This document shows, one piece after another, positions 18,179-27,800 of a stretch of DNA of 64,000 nt. The notes under the pieces were generated by a model. It did no database searches. It was not told the DNA's origin and saw only the letters and a program-made list of their open reading frames with translations. The first letter of the stretch is position 1. Each line of letters begins with the position of its first letter. Origin of the DNA: JANSWP01 sp041941305 (GTDB taxonomy: Bacteria > Bacteroidota > Bacteroidia > Chitinophagales > Saprospiraceae); contig JBGTQJ010000015.1 of NCBI GenBank assembly GCA_041941305.1, positions 100,840 through 164,839 of the forward strand, read 5' to 3'. The translations under genes and the position numbers were made by a program.

Positions 18179-21100
18179 CTACTTCACCTCACTCGGGCTT
18201 TTCCCAAACCGTTCCTTAAACCTGGTTGAAAAATATTTTTCATTTCCAAACCCTACCATTATTGAGATCTGCATCACATTGCCTTCTTTGTTTCTCAATA
18301 ATTCCATAGCTCTGTCTAAGCGATAATTTCGCACAAAATCATTTGGAGCTTGTCCTGTAAGTGCTTTAATTTTTCGATGTAGTTGAGAACGACTAAGGTT
18401 CATTTTTTTTGCAAGAATTTCTACTGAAAGGTTCTCATCCTCTAAATACTCGTCCACCAAAAGGGTAAATCTCCGAAGGAAGTCATTGTCAATTTTAGAG
18501 AAAAAACTGATGGGTTTTTCACTATATTTTTTGGCGCTTGAAAAGGGTTGTTGGCTGAATTTTTCCTGCATCATTTTTCTGATCTCAATCAATTTATCAA
18601 TTCTAACTTTCAGCTCTTCAGTATGAAATGGTTTTGTTAAGTATGCATCTGCTCCTTGTTTAAGTCCTTGGATTTTAGACTCAATAGCTGATTTAGCCGT
18701 CAATAAAATAATTGGAATGTGAGAAGTTTTTTCATCATTTTTCAAAAAGCTGGTTACTTCATAGCCATCTTTTTTGGGCATCATCAAATCTGAAATCACC
18801 AAATCGGGAATCAACTCTTCAGCTTTTCTAATTCCTTCTTCCCCATTGGATGCTTCAATAATTTGAAAAGTTTCAGGTAAAGAGTACTTGATAAACTGTC
18901 GCATTTCGGCATTGTCCTCAATGATTAAGATGGTTGGACGTTGTGCTTGCCCCTGTGGGAATGTTATGGTGTTAAGATGTTGCGATTCTATAATGTTTTG
19001 ATGTTGGATTAGCCTCTGGGAGGATGTTGGGGTGTTGTGTTTGCCCCTTTGGGGGCGCTGTAGTGCTTGGGTGTCAGGAAGTTCCTTTTTTAGGGGATTT
19101 TGGGATACTTCTTGTTGCATTGGAAGGGTTACTCTAAAGGTACTGCCTTTTCCAGGTTCACTCTCTGCTTCTATATTGCCACCCATTAATTCAACCAGCT
19201 CTTTTGTCAAAGCTAAGCCAATGCCGGTTCCTTCCCCTTCTCTGGTAGAAGAAGCATCTACTTGATAGAATCGATCAAAAACTTTGGGTAGTTCAGAAGA
19301 AGAAATCCCAAGTCCAGTATCTGAAACGCTGATAGTGATTTGTTCAGATTGAACCATAGCAATTGACAACTCACAGCTCCCTTCCTTTGTAAACTTTAGT
19401 GCATTTGACAATAAGTTATACGCCACCTTTTCAACTTTATTTTTATCAAAGAAAAATTCTGGTAAATCCATGGCTGCATTGTATTTCAATACAATCCCCT
19501 TTTTTTCAGCCAAGGGCAAAAAAGATTGATAGATAGGACGGAGTACGTTCTGTATATTTCCGTTCCTCAAATCCAAATTCATTTGTCTGCCTTCCAGTTT
19601 GGAGAGATCGAGCAATTGATTAACAAGTTCTAAAAGCTTCCGGCTATTGGTCTCGACTAGTCTGAGTTTTGTTAACCAGTCAGTATCTTCTGGTTTAGAA
19701 ATAATCTGTCGAATTGGTTCAATGATCAGTGTAAGTGGTGTCCGAAATTCATGTGTTATATTAGAGAAGAAATTGGTTTTGATGCGATCCAATTCAGTTA
19801 GCCGTTCTGCTTCTTTTTGTTCAAAGGCAAGTTGATTTTGAAGTTTTACTCTATTGATTTGAAATCGGTATATCGCATATATGCCTCCAAGTAGTGCAAA
19901 AAAGTATAAGGCATAAGCCAAATTTGATTTCCACCAGGGGGGTAAAATGGTGACCTTTAAAGCCGTAGGTTCTTCATTCCAAATACCACTGCTATTGCTG
20001 CCTTTTACATAAAATGTATATTCGCCTGGAGCCAAATTGGCATAGTTAGCAGTGTTGTCATTTCCAGTAAACACCCAATCAGGATCGACTCCTTCGAAAA
20101 AATGCTGGTATTGATTTTTTTCAGAATTGGTATAATCCAATGCAGCAAACTCAAAGGACAAGAGATTTTGAAAATGTTTTAAAGTAATGGATTCCGTTTG
20201 TTCAATAGGAAATTGTAAAACTTTACTGGAATCTTTGTGATGAATCAATTCATTATTGATCTTTAAGGATGTGATGCACACTGGTGGTTTAAATTCACTT
20301 GCTTCTAAATCTTCAGGATAAAAAGCGGTTAGTCCATTAATTCCTCCAAAAAACAATCTTCCATCATTCCCTTTGGCATAGCTCAGGGTATTAAACTCAT
20401 TATCCTGCAAACCATCTGTCACGGTATAATTTTCAAAGGTTTTCTCTCTGGGATTGAATTTTGAAAGCCCACGATTGGTACTCATCCAAAGGTGCTTTTC
20501 TCCATCTACAAGAATTCCATAAATGACATTATTGGGCAATCCGGCTTTAGTAGAAAAATGTTCTATTCTGCCAGTTTCCTTATTAAGAAGATTGAGGCCA
20601 CCTCCTTTGGTGCCTATCCATAAGCGTTTTTTAGGAGTATCAGGGTCATCATGCAGAGATAAAACAAAATTATTATTGAGGCTGGAAGCATCTTTGGGAT
20701 CATTTTGGAATAAGACAAAGTAAATTGAATCGCCCTGTGGAATTCCTCTTATTAAACCATGAGCTGTCCCTATCCAAATATGTTTATTAGCATCCTCTAT
20801 CAAAGCCACACTTTGATCAGTATTCGGAACCAAATGATTAAAACTAAATGTCTGAATTTTTTTTGATTGAGGCGAAAATTTGACAAGCTTTCCATTGCTA
20901 TCTGTTTTCAAAAGGTTGCCGTCATGATCTTCCACCAATTTTCCATTGTTCACTTCATTTTTGAACATATAATTGATTGCTGGTTGCCCTTCAATAAATT
21001 CAACAATTTTTGAGCCTTTTATATTCGATTGATAAGCTCCTAAACCCCAAAACGAACCATCTTTCATCTGAATTAAATCCATTATAAAATTTTTGAACTT

Positions 21101-22288
21101 GTCATGTTCCTCAAGTTGGTTGGTTTGTTCATTGAGTATTTTGGCAGAATAGGTTTCTTCCTCTAAAAGCAAAATCCAGATTCGATCTTCCTTGTCTTGA
21201 AAAATACGTTGTAAGCTTTTGCCTTCCAAATAATGCTGAAAGTGTTTTTTGTTTGGATTGTACTTTCGAATGCCGTAGCCTCCTGTACCAATCCAAATAT
21301 TGCTGCTTTGGTCTATCATGATTTCCGTTCGCTTGATATGTTCTCCTTCCTCAAAATCCAGCCAGACAGTAAGAGAGTCAGTTGGTTCTGTTGTTGATTT
21401 CCACAAAAGTTGATGGGTGGATAATCCAAAAACATTGCCATTGGCATCAAGAGTGATTCTTCCCAAATCATTTGCTGATTTTTTCGGCACTAAAATTTTT
21501 TCCCAAAAACCCTTTTGGTCATTGTATAAGCCCCCAGGTTGTGAAATCCAGATACCTCCACTCAAATCTTCCAGGAGTTTACAATTGCCCGAATATTGAT
21601 ATTGGGTATCTACAATCACATCCTCCAATAAATTTCCGTCTAAATCCAGCCTTAAGTTTTGTCCAAAATTGCTTAACCAAATTTCCTTTTTTGAAGAAAT
21701 CATCAAATTGGAAATGATGTTTGGAGGAAAATCATCTTCCCCTTTTTTAAAGAAAAAGTGCTGCAAGTCAATATGCTCTTCAAAATCAAAGTCCTCTGTT
21801 AAAATTTCCGGGGCTTGTTTTATCCACTTCAATTGATTCAAACCAAAATCAGTCCCAATCCACATTGAACCATCCGGGCTTTCAACAATATCTTTTACAG
21901 ACAAACTGGTCAAACCTTTTTGAGAGGCTTCTTGCCTTGTAATGTTAAAAAAAAGTTCTGTGGTCTTATCAAAAAGATTAATTCCCTTGTTTTCAGTTCC
22001 TATCCATAATCTTCCTTCGCCATCTTCTTCAATATTTTGTACCGTATTTCCCGAAATAGAGTGAGGGTCAAAAGGGTCGTGATTGAAATGCTTAAATTTT
22101 CTCCCATCGTAGCGATTCAATCCATCTTTGGTAGCAATCCAAATAAAGCCCTCTTGATCTTGATGCAGATCGTAAATCATTCCCTGAGAAAGCCCATCTT
22201 GAATAGTAATGCTTTCTACCAAAGGGTTTTGAGCAATTAGGCAAGCCGAGAACCAAAATGACAGACATATGGATAATCGCTTTCTCAT
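18179..22288 (-). CDS. Hybrid two-component system sensor/regulator (HTCS) 1
   Basis: A one-polypeptide signal system (1369 residues): it senses a periplasmic ligand, relays phosphate and binds DNA. Signal peptide (1-20), then a two-bladed propeller sensor built from two-component-regulator repeats (GLSQGMIYDLHQDQEGFIWI, LWIGT motifs), a Y_Y_Y domain (NYANLAPGEYTFYVKGSN), a membrane segment (~786-810), HisKA (FSNITHEFRTPLT, His ~846), HATPase (DTGLGISSSELPKVFDRF, GTGIGLALTKELVE), receiver (IIEDNAEMR, phospho-Asp in VISDLMMPKKDG ~1162) and C-terminal AraC-type HTH (~1275-1369; MNLSRSQLHRKIKALTG, ISIMVGFGNEKYFSTRFK). HTCSs usually control adjacent operons. Likely targets are the flanking T9SS genes. 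The linker before the receiver is low-complexity. Confidence 0.95.
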   Translation of the reverse strand: MRKRLSICLSFWFSACLIAQNPLVESITIQDGLSQGMIYDLHQDQEGFIWIATKDGLNRYDGRKFKHFNHDPFDPHSISGNTVQNIEEDGEGRLWIGTENKGINLFDKTTELFFNITRQEASQKGLTSLSVKDIVESPDGSMWIGTDFGLNQLKWIKQAPEILTEDFDFEEHIDLQHFFFKKGEDDFPPNIISNLMISSKKEIWLSNFGQNLRLDLDGNLLEDVIVDTQYQYSGNCKLLEDLSGGIWISQPGGLYNDQKGFWEKILVPKKSANDLGRITLDANGNVFGLSTHQLLWKSTTEPTDSLTVWLDFEEGEHIKRTEIMIDQSSNIWIGTGGYGIRKYNPNKKHFQHYLEGKSLQRIFQDKEDRIWILLLEEETYSAKILNEQTNQLEEHDKFKNFIMDLIQMKDGSFWGLGAYQSNIKGSKIVEFIEGQPAINYMFKNEVNNGKLVEDHDGNLLKTDSNGKLVKFSPQSKKIQTFSFNHLVPNTDQSVALIEDANKHIWIGTAHGLIRGIPQGDSIYFVLFQNDPKDASSLNNNFVLSLHDDPDTPKKRLWIGTKGGGLNLLNKETGRIEHFSTKAGLPNNVIYGILVDGEKHLWMSTNRGLSKFNPREKTFENYTVTDGLQDNEFNTLSYAKGNDGRLFFGGINGLTAFYPEDLEASEFKPPVCITSLKINNELIHHKDSSKVLQFPIEQTESITLKHFQNLLSFEFAALDYTNSEKNQYQHFFEGVDPDWVFTGNDNTANYANLAPGEYTFYVKGSNSSGIWNEEPTALKVTILPPWWKSNLAYALYFFALLGGIYAIYRFQINRVKLQNQLAFEQKEAERLTELDRIKTNFFSNITHEFRTPLTLIIEPIRQIISKPEDTDWLTKLRLVETNSRKLLELVNQLLDLSKLEGRQMNLDLRNGNIQNVLRPIYQSFLPLAEKKGIVLKYNAAMDLPEFFFDKNKVEKVAYNLLSNALKFTKEGSCELSIAMVQSEQITISVSDTGLGISSSELPKVFDRFYQVDASSTREGEGTGIGLALTKELVELMGGNIEAESEPGKGSTFRVTLPMQQEVSQNPLKKELPDTQALQRPQRGKHNTPTSSQRLIQHQNIIESQHLNTITFPQGQAQRPTILIIEDNAEMRQFIKYSLPETFQIIEASNGEEGIRKAEELIPDLVISDLMMPKKDGYEVTSFLKNDEKTSHIPIILLTAKSAIESKIQGLKQGADAYLTKPFHTEELKVRIDKLIEIRKMMQEKFSQQPFSSAKKYSEKPISFFSKIDNDFLRRFTLLVDEYLEDENLSVEILAKKMNLSRSQLHRKIKALTGQAPNDFVRNYRLDRAMELLRNKEGNVMQISIMVGFGNEKYFSTRFKERFGKSPSEVK

Positions 22289-22295
22289 AAGAGGT

Positions 22296-22325
22296 CAAAT
22301 ATAGATTTTTCAAAGAAAATTCAAA
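22296..22325 (-). promoter_or_regulatory. Promoter of HTCS 1, probably giving a leaderless mRNA
   Basis: On the minus strand TTTG (22322-22325), 18 bp, then TATATTTG (22296-22303) match the Bacteroidota promoter. The -7 box ends 7 nt before the ATG at 22288, so transcription should start at or within a few bases of the start codon. Confidence 0.65.
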
Positions 22326-22521
22326 TTAATTGACCTCATAAAAAGCCCGCTTCAAATCCAAAAAAGAGAGGGTACTTTTGATACCTGATTCTTTATTTGA
22401 TATTACGCACTTCGAGCATTATAGCCACCTCCAGCAGCAAAAATTTCTTTGGAAAGAGGCAGGGGAGCCGGGAAGGTATATTTCGCAATGTGCACAATAT
22501 AAGTACTAGATTCTTTAGGGC

Positions 22522-24669
22522 TTAGTTTTTTATCAGCATCTTCTCAACTATTGGCTGCTCAAACAATTTGAAGTATAAAAAGTAAAGCCCATTCGGTAAG
22601 TCCTCCACCTCAATCCTGGTCTCATTTTCAGAAATCATTGTACTATAACTTAATCTACCTACTGAATCATAGAGCTGAATTGGAATTTCAGCATTTTCCT
22701 CCAATCCGGTTTGGTTTTCGGGAAGATAAAGAGTGAAAGCTCCATTGTTCACCGGATTTGGTGCTACCCAAAGACTTAATGCATCTCCAGAGTTTAGTAA
22801 ATCAAGGCTAACAATCTCAGAATATTCAAATAGACCATCGTAATCTATTTGTTTCAAGCGATAATAATTTAAACCTGAAGAAGGATTTTCGTGAAGAAAG
22901 GAATAAAATTGCTTTTCAAATGAAGTACCCGCGCCATTCAAAAAATCTAAAGTCTGCCAATTAATCACTTTGTCACTGCCTGCTGCCCATTGAATTTCAA
23001 ATCCTTCATTATTGAATTCCGAAGCAGTTTGCCATGTCAGGAGGTTTCCATCCCTCGTGGCTTTGGCTTTGAAGCTGGTCAGTTCTACAGGCAAAATCAA
23101 AGAATTACTATACAACTCAACAACATTATCGGTATCTTGATCTCCCCTATAAACCAAGGTCATACTATTTGAACTGAGTTGATATTCCGAAATCGCTCTC
23201 CCAACAGGCAAATTCGGGTGAAGCTTTGAATTAGTCCCTCCACCTAATGGAACCTTAAACACTTCCAGGACATCATTAATATCTTTATCAGACCAGAAAA
23301 CAACCGTAGTATTATCATTAGCTATTAAATAATTAACAACATCTTTTTGGCCAGATAAAGGGTCATTGAGTTTGTTTACAGTCCCCCCTGCTATGGCTAC
23401 ACTATACAACTCTATTACATTTTCAATATCTTGATCAGCAGAATAGACAACTGTCGAATTATCTGAACTAATTTGAAAATCAAACACATCCCCATTTGTC
23501 ACAAGCGGATCATTGAGTTTAGTAACCGTACCACCGCCAATAGGGACGCTGTATAATTCATTAGTTTCATCCGTTTCCTGTTCTGCTATATATACCACTC
23601 TGTTATTGTCTGTACTGATAGTGAAGGATTCTACTTCCCCATTTGCTACAATCGGACCATTGAGTTTGGTAACAGTGCCACCACCAATCGGAACACTGTA
23701 TATTTCCTCCATATTATCCGTATCCTGATCTGCCATATACACTGCTGTGGTACTATTGGCACTAATTTCGAAAAGGGCTACTCTGCCACCACTGACCAGG
23801 GGATCATTGAGTTTTGTTGATGTTCCACCCGCTATGGGCACACTATACAAATCAGGTTCAAGATGAGAACCTGTACCTTCTTTTGCCATGTAAAGAACCT
23901 TTGAATTATCAGGACTAATTAAATAGAACCCACTTACATTCGCGAGTGATGCCAGCGTTCCGTTCAGTTTAGTAACTGTTCCTCCTCCTATGGGGACACT
24001 ATAAAGTTCAAAAACATTATCCGTATCCTGATCTGCAAGGTATATAACCCGATTACTATTTGGGCTAATTTTTATTGTAAAGACATCTCCTCCATTGACA
24101 AGGGGGTCATTTAATTTGGTGACTGTTCCTCCTCCTAAAGGGACACTATATAGTTCAATTTCATTATCCGTGTCTTGATCTGCTGTATAAACAACTGTTG
24201 AATTGTCAGGGCTGATAGAAAATGGAAAACTGACTTGACCGCCATTTACGAGCGGATCATTCAGTTTGGTGACCGTTCCTCCACCAATCGGGACGCTATA
24301 CAATTCCGCAACACCATCTGTATCCTGGTCTGCAATGTACACTACCGTTGAATTATCAGGACTGATTAAAAAATTATTAAAGTAAATATCGCCACCACTC
24401 ACCATTGGGTTATTCAATTTGGTCACGGTTCCTCCTGTTAAAGGAACCGAATATAATTCAAACACTTCATCTGTGTCCTGGTCCGCTCTATAAACAACTC
24501 GGGAATTATCTGTACTGATCAAAAATTGACTTACATCGCCTCCCATTGGTAAGGCACTATTCAATTTGGTTTGTCCATAGGCAGCATTTATTCCTGCAAG
24601 GAGGGAAAAAGCGCCTGATAACAAAAAAGCAGGGTATTGTTTCCAAAGTGTAGAAATAATCTCATTCAT
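22522..24669 (-). CDS. T9SS-secreted beta-propeller protein with ten TolB-like repeats
   Basis: A 715-residue secreted protein. The N-terminus is basic and hydrophobic (signal peptide, cleavage likely after NAAYGQ, about residue 33). Ten repeats of about 48 residues follow, each with the pattern ISPDNSTVVYxADQDTDxxxELYSVPxGGGTVTKLNDPL; this TolB/WD40-like pattern predicts a beta-propeller, and DQDTD loops may bind calcium. A conserved linker (LPVELTSFKAKATRDGNLL, SEFNNEGFEIQ, LNYYRLKQIDYDG) and a type A T9SS sorting domain (VAPNPVNNGAFTLYLP, YDSVGRL, PNGLYFLYF, VEKMLIKN) close the protein. The promoter region carries the same box and four-repeat array as the giant T9SS gene, and it lies directly after HTCS 2. 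Confidence 0.88.
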   Translation of the reverse strand: MNEIISTLWKQYPAFLLSGAFSLLAGINAAYGQTKLNSALPMGGDVSQFLISTDNSRVVYRADQDTDEVFELYSVPLTGGTVTKLNNPMVSGGDIYFNNFLISPDNSTVVYIADQDTDGVAELYSVPIGGGTVTKLNDPLVNGGQVSFPFSISPDNSTVVYTADQDTDNEIELYSVPLGGGTVTKLNDPLVNGGDVFTIKISPNSNRVIYLADQDTDNVFELYSVPIGGGTVTKLNGTLASLANVSGFYLISPDNSKVLYMAKEGTGSHLEPDLYSVPIAGGTSTKLNDPLVSGGRVALFEISANSTTAVYMADQDTDNMEEIYSVPIGGGTVTKLNGPIVANGEVESFTISTDNNRVVYIAEQETDETNELYSVPIGGGTVTKLNDPLVTNGDVFDFQISSDNSTVVYSADQDIENVIELYSVAIAGGTVNKLNDPLSGQKDVVNYLIANDNTTVVFWSDKDINDVLEVFKVPLGGGTNSKLHPNLPVGRAISEYQLSSNSMTLVYRGDQDTDNVVELYSNSLILPVELTSFKAKATRDGNLLTWQTASEFNNEGFEIQWAAGSDKVINWQTLDFLNGAGTSFEKQFYSFLHENPSSGLNYYRLKQIDYDGLFEYSEIVSLDLLNSGDALSLWVAPNPVNNGAFTLYLPENQTGLEENAEIPIQLYDSVGRLSYSTMISENETRIEVEDLPNGLYFLYFKLFEQPIVEKMLIKN

Positions 24670-24700
24670 AATTTGTGGAATTGTGGATAGTTGTTATTAA

Positions 24701-24715
24701 TCTTCCACAAATTTG
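24701..24715 (-). promoter_or_regulatory. Promoter box of the propeller T9SS gene
   Basis: The minus strand reads CAAATTTGTGGAAGA, 14 of 15 identical to the box at 17094-17108. It lies 19 bp from the first repeat of array B and about 32 bp from the start codon. Both genes also share CCACAA elements just before the ATG. Confidence 0.55.
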
Positions 24716-24734
24716 AAAAACGCAAGGAAAGCTG

Positions 24735-24822
24735 CGTTTAATAATGTTGCACAGTGGTTCGACAATGTTGCAATTTGAGGAGAAGTTCAATTATGTTGCA
24801 GGCAGGTTTGATAATGTTGCGA
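24735..24822 (-). promoter_or_regulatory. Array of four 18-bp direct repeats (putative AraC-type operator), array B
   Basis: Units start at 24735, 24756, 24784 and 24805 (spacing 21, 28, 21), for example GGTTCGACAATGTTGCAA and GGTTTGATAATGTTGCGA. The spacing copies array A (17129-17217) although the intervening sequence differs, which argues for a bound protein rather than chance. The array fills the gap between HTCS 2 and the propeller T9SS gene. Confidence 0.65.
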
Positions 24823-24842
24823 ATATAGAAGCTCCAAGCCCT

Positions 24843-27800
24843 TCACACTTCACTCGGTCGAAAGCCAAATTTCTCTTTGAATCTTGTAGAAAAATATTTT
24901 TGGTTGCTAAATCCTACCTGAATTGAGATTTCGGTCACGGTTCCTTCACGGTTTTTCAATAATTCCATAGCGCGGTCCAGGCGGTAGTTGCGCACAAATT
25001 CTGTGGTGCTCTGGTTGGTCAATGCTTTTAACTTGCGATGCAGTTGAGAACGGCTCATGAACATTTGTTGGGCGAGATTATTTGAAGAAAGGTTTTCGTT
25101 TTCGATATGCGATTCTACGGTTCGCATGAGTTTGCGGAGGAATTGATTTTCAATTGTATCAAATAATTCAATTCGTTTTTGGATGGGTTGAGTAGATTGA
25201 GCAGCATATTTTTCGCGAAGTTTAAAGCGCAAATTTATTTGATTTTCGATATGTGCTTCCAACACTTCAAGATGAAATGGTTTGGTCAAATAAACATCTG
25301 CACCTCTTTTCAAACCCTTGATTTTACTTTCAATCGCCGTCCTTGCTGTGAGCAAAATGATGGGAATATGAGAGCTTTTTTCATCATTTTTCAAAACATT
25401 CATCACCTCAAATCCATCCTTCTCTGGCATCATCAAATCAGAAATAATCAGATCCGGCAAAAGTTCCAAGCCTTTTCGGATGCCTTCTGCACCGTTTGAA
25501 GCTTCTATGATTTGGTACTTGTTTTCAAGAGATTGTTGCAAAAATTGACGTAGTTCGGCATTGTCTTCGATGAGGAGGATTAGCTCGCGGGAGCCTTTAT
25601 TAGCAGATTTGGAGTCCAGGGTTTGGAGTTCAGGGTTTGAAGTGGAATACTTTCGTGAGGATTGAGCAGGGATATCTCGCTCCAAAGATGAACTACTTTG
25701 ATCGATTTTTGAAGGCGCAGACCTCTGAACCATTTCTGAACCTGCAACAAGGGGATCTCCCTGAGAAACCCTGAACTCAGAACTAGAAACCATCGGCAAC
25801 TTTATCAAAAATTTAGTTCCCAAACCCAATTCGCTCTCCACCTCAATTTCTCCCCCCATCAATTCTACCAATTCTTTCGTCAAGGCCAGCCCGATGCCAG
25901 TGCCTTCGCCGGTTCTTGTGGAGGAAGCATCTACTTGATAAAATCGGTCGAAGATTTTGGGAACTTCGGATTGAGGAATGCCAAAACCAGTGTCTTTTAC
26001 GGTTAGCAGCAGGCAGTTTGTAGCAGGCAGTTTGTTGGGTTTATCCAGAACGATACTGCTGACTTCACACTGCACACTGCCAACCGAAGTAAATTTCAGG
26101 GCATTAGACAATATATTATAAACCACCTTCTCTACCTTGTTTTTATCAAAAAAGAAATAAGGCAAGTCCTTTCTATGTTTGAACCCTAACTGGATACCCT
26201 TTTTTTCAGCAAGGGGCAGGAAAGATTGATAAATGGGGCGGATGACTTCAAGGATATCTCCACGGTGCAGATCGAGGGTCATTTGTTGGCTTTCAAGTTT
26301 TGAAAGATCCAATAGTTGATTAACGAGTTGGAGTAAGCGAAGGCTATTGGATTGGACGAGTTTTAATTTTTGAGTCAACCTATCGCTTTTGATTTCTTTG
26401 AGTATTTGGCGGATGGGCTCCAGGATGAGCGTGAGCGGAGTGCGAAATTCGTGGGTGATGTTGGAAAAAAAATTGCTTTTAATGCGATCCAATTCTGCCA
26501 GGCGTTCGGCTTCGCGATGTTCGAAGGCCAATTGGTTGCGAAGATTTGCACGATTGATTTGAAAACGGTAGAGGACGAAAATACCAGCAATGAAAACAAA
26601 AACATAAAAACCATAAGCCCAGGTTGTTTTCCACCAGGGCGGTTGAATGACGATTTTCAATTGTGTCGCCTCCTCATTCCAAATGACACTGCTATTGCTT
26701 CCTTTTACTTCAAACAGGTATTCACCAGGAGCCAAATTGGCATAATTGGCAATTCTGCTTTTGTTGGCAGAAATCCAATCCTTATTGATGGGCGACAATC
26801 TAAATTTGTAACGATTTTTTTCAGAAATTCTATAATCCAATGCAGCAAATTCGAGGGTGATTTGGTTTTGAAACCAGGCTAGTTCTATCTTTTCGGTATA
26901 TTCTATAGAGACATTCAAAGGATTTTTTCCTTTATCTTTTAATTCTTTGTTATATGAAATTTCTTCCCCATTTATCTGCAAATTCGTTATATACACCTTT
27001 GGTTTAAACTTGGTTGCCTGGATTTCTTTTGGGAAAAAAGCGGTAATTCCATTAATGCCTCCGAAGAATAATTCCCCTGTTTGTTCATTCTTAAAAAAAG
27101 CATTGGTATTAAATTCGTCGTGCTGCAAGCCATCAGCCGCTTTGTAATTTTGAAAAGTTTGTTCAATCAAATTATATTTAGATATACCTCGATTGGTACT
27201 CAACCACAGGTTATGGTCTTCATCTGGCAAAATGCCGTAAACCACATTGTCCGGCAAACCATCTTTAGTGGAAAAATGAATGACCTCTCCGGTTTTTTTA
27301 TTAAACTTGTTCAAACCGCCACCTTTTGTACCTATCCATAAAAATTCTTCCGGCTCGAAAGGATCATCCAGACAAGAAGCGATTGAATTACTACTCAAAC
27401 TATTTCGATTTGATGGTTCATTTTTAAATAATTTAAAACTTTGAGGCTCACCTTCTTCATTAAATTTCACTCGAACCAAGCCCCAGGTTTTGCCAATCCA
27501 AAGGCTTCCCTGACCGTCTTGATAAAATGCTGATGAATTGTGTATTCCCTCGAAATCGGGCAATAGGTGTTTATAATCGAAATAATTGAAGTTTTCCGTT
27601 TTCCGATTAAAAATACCTAAAACTGAATTTTCACATGCAAATAAAATATTGCTAAAATTATCTTCAACTAGCTGCCGATAATAATCTGGGTAATGTTTTA
27701 AATCATACTTCTCTTCAATCTCATATTGAGCATTCAATCTAAATAAAAGCCCTGCTCTTGATTTTTGTTTTTTTGGGCCTATTGCCCAAATCGTTCCATC

